Shown here: piece by piece, positions 11,964-22,049 of the stretch
Layout of the letters: the number at the start of each line of letters is the position of its first letter
Position numbering within the stretch: the stretch's first letter is position 1
Assembly (NCBI RefSeq): GCF_030052815.1
Contig: NC_079498.1
Coordinates: forward strand, 72,774,992-72,838,991
Direction of reading: 5' to 3'
Source: Hevea brasiliensis
Lineage: Eukaryota > Streptophyta > Magnoliopsida > Malpighiales > Euphorbiaceae
DNA length: 64,000 nt
Translations under genes and position numbers: made by a program
Notes under the pieces: model-generated
Told to the model about the DNA's origin: nothing
Seen by the model: only the letters and a program-made list of their open reading frames with translations
The model's database searches: none

Positions 11964-13943
11964 TGTGATACCCCTTACCTGTCTACAGTGTAGCTGAGCA
12001 AGATCTGTCACACAGTGTACCGGAACACTATTTTTTTTTAATCATTTTAATTATTTTTATCCTTCCTTATTTATTTCTTTCATAGTTATGAAATACAATT
12101 TGTGAAGTATAATTCTTTTAAATCATTTATGAAGAACATAAATTTATTTAAGGTTCCGCAAATTTTATAGAAAATTCGGCAAAGTACGGCTAAAAATGGA
12201 GAAAACAGTTATTCGAAACCTGAGAAAAACACTTTCAAAATTCTCAATCAATCCCAAACTCCATTTCATCATCAAAATCTCAATATTTTTCAACAACATT
12301 TCCATTTCTCAATCTTTCATTTCTTATGATATTTATATACAAGTCATACATAAATATTCAATTTTTTTCATTTATAAACACAATTCTCACTATTTACATT
12401 AATACCAAAATACATTACATGAGTTTCAATTGCACATGAGAAAGTAAAAGTTAATTACAAAATAACAAAATAAAACCTAGTGTCCTACTAATGCACTGAT
12501 GACGGACACTATGCAGAGCTGTAGGAGGTCTCACCCAGTCTGTGGTCTACTGGGCTCTCGATCGGTCTCTCCAGAAGCTACGCATGGCAAAAAGCAATGC
12601 GCTAAGCAATAATACTTAGTGGTGCCAATAATAAAATGAAAACAAATAACAGAAAATAAATATGCAGTGCATGTTCTGATGTCTTATGCAGATAATTTTT
12701 TGATCATTATTGGTAATTTTAATTATTTTGTATTTATTATATTCATTATTTTATTAAATTTATCAACTTTCATTTCTGGTTGCCCAAGTAACCTATACTG
12801 GATAACTGGACTGGATAAATGGGTAAACTGGCACTGGGTATCAAGTACCTCAGGCCATCACACCATCGGTCACATATGTATTTCCCAGTGTGCAACAGAA
12901 TAACTAATAAGCTGTAATAACATTAGGCACAAGGCCAAGTATCAACATAATGATAAAATGGCTAAAAGCCATGAAATCACAGAATGGCGTAATGCCATGT
13001 GCAGTATTGCTAACTGAACCCTATTGACATGCTAATCTATCCAAACCAATCTTGCTAGGTGTACTGGGGCATGTTACACTTTTAAAATTTTCAATTCTTA
13101 AAATTTAAGTTTAGGCATTACTATTCATTTCATTAGTCAACTAAAATGTTGACTTTTACATAGACAATAGGTACATTGGTTCTAATACTCCCAACATACC
13201 ACATTTTGCATTCTAAAATTGTTGGTATTGGTTGCAAATACCATCTCTAAGCTTAGTGTTAGTTATTCAAAATTTTTATATTTCAAGCCTCATATTTACT
13301 GTTCCATTGGTCATTTGTACAGTAGGAATTTAGCAAATTTGTCTTTATGAAAGTTGTTTCTTATTTTGTCTAGTTACATTTCATTTTTTGAATCACTCCA
13401 TTTGGAGTTTTGTAACTCAAGTTATAGCCTAAAAACCATAATTGGCCGGATTGGACAGAATCCAAAATTCTGGGCAAAACTGGTTTTGCCAGATTTGTAA
13501 CCTAAGTTTGGTTGGCAATTTGACTAGGTTATGGTCAGAATTTGGATTTGTGTTCTTCATGAAAGTTGTAGGTCTATGTCTCAGCTTTCTGCTGGTAAAA
13601 TGTTAGGTCAATTAGACCTTTCTACACTAAGTTATGACCAAATGAATAAACACTATTCATTTAATCATTTTGCTAAGGCAGAATGCAGGTTACCTGGATT
13701 AGGGCAATTTTTAGGTCAACTTAGTTTGGTTTTCTGGGCAAGGTTTCTATACCAAAGTTGTGCCATTATGTGTCTAGTTTCATGTCCAATTGGTCTTGGA
13801 CCAATTAAACTTACACAACCCAAGTTATAGCTGCCCAAATAGGCTGGACTCACATCCAGACCTGCAGGTCACACAAGGCAGCTCAGCCAAACTCAAATCT
13901 CAAGCTACAACTCACTTCAATTCTTCATCATACATAGCCAAAT
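11964..13943 (-). repeat. Element C, 3' LTR, outer part
   Basis: This is the outer part of the 3' LTR of minus-strand element C. It starts TGTGATACCCCTTACC with the CTACAGTGTAGCTGAGCAAG block seen at the left ends of D's LTRs (39508, 44652). It breaks at the CAAAT target of A1 and resumes at 37554, where CAAATGGTCACT lines up with CAAACGGTCACT in D's left LTR (about 42276). The minus strand holds acceptor CTCAG|GTTTCG at 12220 and a CTAAG/CTTAG stem-loop at 12602-12619. It is about 0.8 kb shorter than D's equivalent. The five bases before it, GATTA, are the expected target duplication. Confidence 0.8.
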
Positions 13944-16116
13944 TGTAACACCCCTATGTTCGGTAGTGCGTTTTACTGTTCCAGTGATCAGTGTTGTCCG
14001 GACAGCTAGGATGCCTAGAACTACACTTAGATATAGGTGAGGAGACATAAAATAATGAAATACAAGAAAAACAAAGGAAAAATAATAGCAATGAAATGTA
14101 ACCAAATTAAACGAGTTGAGAACCATAACGATGGGTGACCGCACTGGAAAGTTGTGGCGTGGACCGTTGACTAGCCCTGGACCTTAAAAATGGAGAAAAC
14201 AGTTCTTCGGAACCTGAAAAAAATACTTTCAAAATTCTCAATCAATCCCAAACTCCATTTCATCATCAAAATCTCAATTTTTTTCAACAACATTTTCATT
14301 TCTCAATCATTCATTTTTTATGATATTTATATACAAGTCATACATAAATATTTAATTTTTTTCATTTATAAACACAATTCTCACTATTTACATTAATACC
14401 AAAAATACATTACATGAGTTTCAATTGCACATGAGAAAGTAAAAGTTAATTACAAAATATCAAAATAAAACCTAGTGTCCTACCAATGCACTGATGACGG
14501 TGAGGTGACACGGACACTATGCAGAGCTCTAGGAGCTCTCACCCAGTCTGTGGTCTACTGGGCAATCGGTCAATCTCTCCAGAACCTAAGCATGGCAAAA
14601 AGCAATACGCTAAGCAATAATACTTAATGGTGCTAACAATAAAATGAAAAGAAATAACAGAAAATTAACATGCAATGCATGTTCTGATGTCTTATGCAGA
14701 TAATTTTTTGATCATTATTGGTAATCTTAATTATTTTGTATTTGTTATATTCATTATTTTATTAAATTTATCCACTTTCATTTTTGATTGCCCAAGTAAC
14801 CTATACTGGATGACTGGACTATATAAACAGGTAAACTGGCACTGGGTATCAAGTACCTCAGGCCGTCACACCATCGGTCACATGTGTATCTCCCGGTCTG
14901 CAACAGAACAGCTAATAAGCTGTAATAACATTAGGCACAAGGCCAAGTATCAACATAATGACAGAATGGCTAAAAGCCATGAAATCACAAAATGGCATAA
15001 TGCTATGTGCAGTATTGCTAACTGAACCCTATTGACTTGCTAACCTATCCTAACCAATCTTGCTAGGTGTACTGGGGCATGTTACACTTTTAAATTTTTC
15101 AATTCTTGAAATTTAAGTTTAGGTATTACTATTCATTTCATTAGTCAACTAAAAGTTTGACTTTTGCATAGACAATAGGTACATTGGTTCTAATACTCCC
15201 AACATACCACATTTTGCATTCTAAATTATTGGTATTGGTTGCCAATACCATTTCTAAGCTTAGTGTTAGTTATTCAAAATTTTTAGATTTCAAGCCTCAT
15301 ATTTACTGTTCCATTGGTCATTTGTACAGTAGGAATTTAGCAAATTTGTCTTTATGAAAGTTGTTCCTTATTTTGTCTAGTTACATTTCATTTTTTGAAT
15401 CACTCCATTTGGAGTTTTGTAACTCAAGTTATAGCCTAAAAACCATAATTAGCCGGATTGGACAGAATACAAAATTTTGGGCAAAACTGGTTTTGCCAGA
15501 TTTGTAACCTAAGTTTGGTTGGCAATTTGACTAGGTTATGATCAGAATTTGGATTTGTGTTCTTCATGAAAGTTATAGGTCTATGTCTCAGCTTTCTGCA
15601 GGTAAAATGTCAGGTCAATTGGACCTTTCTACACTGAGTTATGACCAAATGAATAAACACTATTCATTTGATCATTTTGCTTAGGCAGATTACTTGTCAC
15701 CCGAATTAGGGCAATTTTTAGGTCAACTTAGTTTGGTTTTCTGGGCAAGGTTTCTATACCAAAGTTGTGCCATTATGTGTCTAGTTTCATGTCCAATTGG
15801 CCTTGCACCAATTGAACCTACACAACCCAAGTTATAGCTGCCCAAACAGACTGGACTCACATCCAAACCTGTAGGTCACACAAGGCAGCTCAGCCAAACT
15901 CAAATCCCAAGCTACAACTCACTTCAATTCTTCATCATACACAGCCAAATTGTAACACCCCTATGTTCGGTAATGCGTTCTACTGTTCCAGTGATCAGTG
16001 TTGTCCGGACAGCTAGGATGCCTAGAACTACACTTAGATATGGGTGAGGAGACATAAAATAATGAAATACAAGAAAAGAAAATACAAGAAAAACAAAGGA
16101 AAAATAATAGTAATGA
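12191..16116 (+). repeat. Tandem duplication of about 2 kb
   Basis: Unit 1 (12191-14184) and unit 2 (14185-16116) are close copies. Each is made of the inner part of C's LTR followed by the start of LTR A1 (240 bp in unit 1, 166 bp in unit 2). Since the C/A1 junction itself is duplicated, the event came after A1 inserted. The first join is at CCCTGGACC|TTAAAAATGG (14184); unit 2 ends where LTR A2 starts at 16117. Copies differ by scattered substitutions and small indels. Confidence 0.85.
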
Positions 16117-19100
16117 TGTAACACCCCTAAGTTCGGTAGTGCATTCTACTGTTCCGGTGACCAGTGTTGTCCTGACAGCTAGGATGCCTAGAACTACACT
16201 TAAATATTAATGAGGAGATATAAAATAATGAAATACAAGAAAAGAAAATATAAGAAAAATAAAGGAAAAATAATAGCAATGAAATGTAACCAAGTTAAAC
16301 GAGCCGAGAACCCTAGCGATGAGTGACTGCACCGGGAAGTCGCGGCGTGGACCATTGACCAGCCCTGGACCGTGAGGAACCCTGGAAAATATTTTTAGGA
16401 CTTAAATAAATGTCTATTGAAGTATAAATACCATTAGAAATATCCAATAAAAATTAATTAATTAATTAGTACAAAAAAAAGTGAGAAATCGAAAAACGGA
16501 CAAAACCCGGTGTTACCGAAAAATCAGGAATGCAACCCGAACAGGGGCATTGTGGTCATTTGACAACCCGAGTTGTCTTTTGACCTAAATGTCCATTAAA
16601 AATACATGATATTACACTTGGAAAATGTTATGAAAAATTAAATTAGTGGTACCTAATGTAAATAGCAAAAATGGGAAGCTTAATGTAGGAAAATGAAACT
16701 TATGAATAAACTAATATTAAACAACCCTTAGTGCTTCACTCACCCACCAAAGTGGATCACTTATTCATCAATTTGGACAGCAGATTCAACTTCATCTTCA
16801 AGCTCTCAAATTCAGCTGAAATTACTCCCAATAAACCTCCATTGCCACATGACTTGAAAGCTCCATGCAAGTGTGATTCAAGCTCCTTTCTTGGCACTTT
16901 CCTTCATTAAAAGTTGTCCATACACCTTGGGCAGTAGATAGGCAACAAGAAGACCAAGTTTTGGAGAGGTTTTGAAGAGTTTCCAAAGTGGTAAGTTTGT
17001 GTTTTTGATTATTGCTTCATTAAAGTTAGTAAGGATGTTATGGGTACTTGAATTGTGGAGAGATTTTTGAGGTTTGATGTTTAAAGGGAGATGTGTACTT
17101 TTGGAAACCATGGAAACTCCTTTAGGACAGTTTATTCTTGCTTGTAAATGGTAGATTGAAGGGTTGATTAAGTGTTTATGTGTGTAGGAATTAATTTGGG
17201 TGATGTATACTAAGTATATGTAAATGAGTACTTGAATTTGGAAACTTGGAAATTAGTGGAGAGAGGTGTATGAATCGGCAGCTTGAATGGTGAACCATAA
17301 AAATGTTATTTCATGTTTGGTTTATGGAATATTAATGTTGAATTATGGTACTTGTTATGGCAGCTTGTGTATATGTATGATGGTGTGAGGTTGGACATGT
17401 AAATGAGCTAGGTTAGGTGATTGAATTGTTGTAATTTGAGCTTGAAAAATTCTGTACTATATGGTGCATATTGAGTGTGATTATAAGCTGCAAAAATGAC
17501 CAACAATGTGTTGTGAAATGTGTTTGTATTATGGTACAAAACAAAAATGGCATGAATGTGCAACATGGCAAGTGTTAAAAGTGTATTGGTATGTAATGAA
17601 GAGTGTTGCTATAAGGCAGTGTGCATTTTGTCCTAGAACCTTAAGTGTGTGGCTCCAATTGGTATAAGACCAATTAGAGGTGAAACTAGGCACAAAATGT
17701 GCCGACTTTCATGAAGGAAGCTTACCAAAATTCTGCTTGTAAGGTAACTTGAAAAATGACCAAATCCGGATTAGTGCAATTAAGGCCTGAAAATTGACCA
17801 TTTGGGCAGCAGTTAGTGTTTTGGCCATAACTCACTCAAAACAGGTCCAATTGACCTGAAATTTTTACCATGAATAGATGAGACATATATCTACAAGTAT
17901 TATGAAGACACCAAAGCCCATAAATGATCATAAGCAAGTCAAATAGCTTGCACAAGTTCGGGTCCAAAAACTAGCCGAACCTAAAATTACCTAAAATGAC
18001 CTAAAGTGATCAATTTTGATGCACTTTGAGCAGCAATAGTAAAATAATCATAACTTGGTCTAGTAAACTCAGAATGACCTGAAATTTTGCCCCGCGTGCA
18101 ATAAGACATAGATCTACAAGTTTGTAGTTTTGACCGAAACCCGAAAACCAAGGGAACTAGGTCATCCGGCTAGGTCAAATTAGTATACTGGGATTCGGCA
18201 AATGGCAATAAAATGCAATATACATGGAAATGAATTGGGTAACATGTACCAACCCTAAAAGGCTACAAATGTGACATATTAGTAACATTAAAACCTATTT
18301 CACCTAGAATGCATCGAGGTTCGACATCTTAGGTTGACTAAAGAAATAATAGAACTCAATGAATTAATTATTAAGCATTATCGTTAGAGACACTTTAAAT
18401 GAGTACTGAAACACTTCAAATTGTGTTTCTCAGTTAGCAAAGACTCAGGGAAAGGGAAGGAAACATGAGTCCGAGCCAAGAGACAGTTATAAGAGGTTTG
18501 TGCACAATAGTTATTTCTTTTGAATTTTTCAATTGAAATAAATTATGATTATTTGTATGTTATTGTTTTAAATTGTGTTTGTGCATAATAATTTTGACTT
18601 CTAATTTTCTACTTAAAAATTTAATTGAACATTATATTTTTAAATTGTGTCCGTGCACAATACTTTTATATTCACTGCTTTTACTAGTAAATTTATTTGG
18701 AGAAATGAGTAATGAATAATTTTTTATTGTTTTGGCTTTGAGAATCTTATTTGGAAATTATTGTGTTGCCTACTTTGAAAATAGAAATTTTGAGATAAAA
18801 TATGATTTGTGGTTTGTATGAAATATTTAAATATTGTGATTTGGAATTGTTTTGATTCACACTTGGCATGACACTGTTACTATGTTCCTCCTCCATTTAT
18901 GGGGTGAGTGTGATTATATTCCTCCCTCTTTGACTTATCAGTATGGGGTGAGTGTGATTATTTTCCTCCCTCTCTGGCTTACCAGTTGAGGTTGTAGATC
19001 GAATGAGTACTCATTAGCTAGCTAGCCACCTCCCTCATTGATTTCGATTAATGGGGTTGTAGATTGCTTTGTCGTGGTGTACAACACGGCATTGATCGGA

Positions 19101-20134
19101 AATTTTGTGTCATGGCTTAAGTTGTGTATGAATTGGCAACACTGTGTTTATTAAATTATTTGACCCAAAATTTTTCTATAATAAGCTTTGATAATTTGTG
19201 AAATGTAATTGTGCAGCATTTAAATTGTGTTATTGATTTACAAAACGGTATTATTTAGTTATTTGATCAAATTGTGTTATTGATTGGCAAAACTGTATTA
19301 TTCTGTTATTTGATCAAATGGTATTATTGATTGGCAAAATTGTATTATTCAGTTATTTGATCAAATTTGTGTTGTATGAACTTTGTAAATTGTGAAATGG
19401 AATTGTGAACTATTTGATTTGTGAATTATCAATAAAAGATTTATGTATCACATTTCAAATTGTTATTGTGCACCACTGAGTAAATTTTACTCAGCGATAG
19501 CTTTTCATTGCTGTCGCAGGTAGACAGACTGACAAGGCAGTAGACTAGGCTGCTAGTGCTTCAGTGAGAGATCACCGGGTATATTGAGTATACCATATTT
19601 TACATTTTATATTATAATGTATGATCACTGTATGTATAGAGTGTTCTTGGTTTTGAGCAGTTGTAAATTAAAATTGTACATTGAAGTTGTAAAATAAATT
19701 GTAAATTATTTTGGTTTGTAAATATTGTGATATATTTCTTTTATCTCAGCCTTTGAAAATACTGAAAAAATTTTGTGGATTTGAGTTGAGAAACACATTG
19801 TGTTAATTAAATGTTGGAGTTTGAGATTGAGAAATATATTTGAAGTGTTTTTTTTTTTTACAGGTTTTTGAAGAACTGCTTTATTCAAAATACAAATGGC
19901 ACTCTCCCAAAATTTTTATAGAAATTCCTAATAATTCAAATGTGTTAGCTATTTCACTTCAGTTTCAAAAAAAATTTTAACACCTGTAAATAGGGCTCAC
20001 CACTATAAAAATAAGTAAGAAAAGTTTTAAAATCCCTTGTAGTGTACTTAATGGGTTATCAGTAGACGAAGTTGGTAATTCATTAGGTATACTACGGGAT
20101 CATGTTATGCCTTATGGAGGGGTAGGGTGTGACA
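16117..20134 (+). repeat. A2 5' LTR
   Basis: The 4.0-kb LTR begins TGTAACACCCCTAAGTTCGG and ends GTAGGGTGTGACA, eight bases before the primer site. Useful landmarks are a splice-donor-like GTG|GTAAGTTT at 16991, GTCCAATTGACCTGAAATTTTT modules near 17850 and 18070, a stem-loop at 19476-19494, a CGCAG acceptor at 19519, AATAAA-containing sequence near 19690 and a strong acceptor (T10 then ACAG) at 19863. F (49338-57954) is the closest relative in the window. Confidence 0.85.
19476..19494 (+). other. LTR stem-loop (A2 copy)
   Basis: CTGAGTAAATTTTACTCAG is a near-perfect inverted repeat. It follows GCACCA and is followed by CGATAG and, 25 bases on, GCTGTCGCAG. The equivalent stems in other LTRs keep pairing although their bases differ (see findings). 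Confidence 0.7.
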
Positions 20135-20142
20135 TGTTTTAG

Positions 20143-20154
20143 TGGTATCAGAGC
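20143..20154 (+). promoter_or_regulatory. A2 primer binding site
   Basis: TGGTATCAGAGC is complementary to the 3' end of initiator Met-tRNA, the usual primer of plant gypsy elements. It lies eight bases after the LTR end. Confidence 0.9.
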
Positions 20155-20323
20155 TAGTTTTTAAATTCTATTTTCACCTATAATTTGAATATTCTTTCTT
20201 CATAGTACAACTGCTCAATGTCATTGTTTGATACATACAGTACATTACATTATAAATATGCACTAACGGAAGGAAATCTCCTTGTGTTAATTGTTCAGGA
20301 GGTCTAAGATCCTCGAATTGACT

Positions 20324-20950
20324 ATGGAAGAGGGTGATCGTTCAGTCGATCAATCGATAGAGGCTGAAGTACAAGTTGAGGCCCCAGCTCCATAAAGTGT
20401 CGAAGGCCCGACTGTACATGTTTTACCGGTACAAATTACTGCACAAATGGCACAGCAAATGGCCATTTTCTTTCAACAAATGGCTAATAATCTGTCAGCC
20501 CAAGCCTAAGTACAGACCCAACCCCCACAAGGGCAACATGAAATAGAGAAGAGGGAGAAACCTATGGGTCAAAGCTTAAGTAGTAATTTGAGAAAGAGAA
20601 AATAATTTGAGGAGTCCCGAGCTCAGGGATATAACAGAGGTGGATCATTAAGGTAGAGACCACCAAGGTCTAGTCGTCGAACAACTAGAAGTTCCTACCC
20701 TCCCTGCCAATGTGAAACTTGTGGTAAAAATCATGGTGGGGTATGCTACAAGGCCATAGGAGCCTGTTATAACTGTAGAGGCATAGGACACTTTGCCAAG
20801 GACTACACCAGTGCTCGTAGAGTTGGACCACCTTCTACTATTGCTGAAGGGTTAGTTCAGAGCCCTGTCAGTAGAGGTTCACAACCACCCAGCAGAGGTA
20901 GAGACAGGGGTAGAGTTAACCTATTAGGCAGCCAAGGCACAGTGAAATAA
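20324..20950 (+). pseudogene. A2 gag, internally deleted
   Basis: The frame starts MEEGDRSVDQSIEAE, close to B's gag start. A Gln-rich N-terminal region with MAQQMAIFFQQMA follows, then the sequence jumps to the basic region, so the central capsid-like domain of about 170 residues is missing. Two zinc knuckles remain: CETCGKNHGGVC, and CYNCRGIGHFAKDY in which the last Cys is Tyr. Five or more in-frame stops occur. It cannot make a working capsid protein. Confidence 0.8.
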
Positions 20951-21778
20951 TCAGAGCAAGACAGTGCTCCAGTCAGAGTCTATGTAAAGAGACAAGAAGA
21001 AGTCGAGACATCTGATGTTGTGGCTGGTACCTTCTCAACCTTTAATCAAGATGTGTTTTTGTTATTTGATCCGGGTTCTACCCATTCTTATGTGAGTGCT
21101 AGCATCATTGATTGCATTGCTGTTTCATGTACAAAAATGGACTTTGAGGTGCTAGTAACAAGTCTGTTTGGACAAGAGGTCAGGGTTAATATAATGTATA
21201 GGGATTGTCCTTTGGTGATCCAAGTACATACTTTTCTATCTAATCTCGTTGAAATGCCCTTTAGAGATTATGATATCATCTTGGGCATGGATTGGTTAGC
21301 CAGGCATCACACCATGATTGACTGTAGATTGAAGACAGCACTTTTGGTCTTCCTCAGTACAGTGATGTGGTAATACATGGTGAGAGGCAGCTATTGCCAT
21401 CAAACATCATTTCGGCTGCACTAGCCAAAAAAATGATCAAAAAGGGGTGTGAAGCATACTTGGCACATGTGGTAGACACCTAAGCGGGGAGTCCAGCATT
21501 GAGAGACATCCCTACAGTATATGACTTTCCAGATGTGTTTTCTGATGAATTGCTAGGATTACCTCCGGAAAGGGAAGTGCAGTTTGAAATTAATGTTCTG
21601 CCTGGTGTGGATCCAATCTCCATAACACCATACAGAATGGCACTAGCAGAGTTGAAGGAGTTGAAGGTACAGTTGCAAGAACTACTTGAAAAGGGCTTCA
21701 TCCGCCCTAGTGTGTCACCATGGGGAGCGCCAGTATTGTTTGTTAAGAAGAAGGATGGCACTCTTCGTTTATGTATTG
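20951..21778 (+). pseudogene. A2 protease and start of reverse transcriptase
   Basis: The protease frame (open from about 21020) has the active-site motif LFDPGSTHSY and, 80 residues on, ILGMDWLARH, both typical of plant gypsy aspartic proteases. A frameshift near 21345 throws it out of frame. A second frame (21499-21778) gives the linker to RT with [31 protein letters not shown] and [12 protein letters not shown]. Homology then stops, so the RT active site, RNase H and integrase were deleted. Confidence 0.85.
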
Positions 21779-22049
21779 TTTGACCTGGAATCTGCATACT
21801 TTTATGTTAGTGTTAGAACTATTTGTTCTATTATTATTCCTTTACAGGGGAATAAATTTTGATGCATTAGTGATTAGTCCTTTGAGATAAGGATTGTGAT
21901 AATAAGAGAAATTAGTTTTGGAAGAGTTTATTAGTGAAAAGTATTTTCTAGCACACCATAAATTATAAAGCTAAATGACAAGCCTATTAAATGTAAGGCA
22001 AGAGGAATAAAAGTAAGTTGTGGTAATAGACTTGCTCTCAATGAGGGCA
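21779..22049. other. Unassigned sequence at the A2 break
   Basis: These 271 bases match neither gypsy pol nor any LTR in the window. They continue on the far side of element B (34238 to about 34390), making roughly 420 bp of filler between A2's RT and A1's LTR remnant. The last five bases, GGGCA, are B's target duplication. No coding motif was seen. Confidence 0.5.

Larger units (their letters stand above)
16117..21778 (+). mobile_element. Truncated gypsy element A2
   Basis: A2 has a full 5' LTR (16117-20134), primer site, broken gag, protease and the start of RT. Homology to element B stops abruptly at 21778, inside the RT codons for LRLCID, and no 3' LTR follows. Its LTR start differs from the two A1 starts just before it (CTAAGTTCGG against CTATGTTCGG), so it is a separate insertion into A1's LTR. 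The bases before it, AATGA, are the expected target duplication; the partner was lost with the 3' half. Gag and protease are close relatives of B although the LTRs differ strongly. Confidence 0.75.

Noticed and set aside
20135..22049. A2 and B as the same element family because gag and protease are close
   Set aside because: Their LTRs do not align except for short modules and the last 100 bases. They were kept as separate families.
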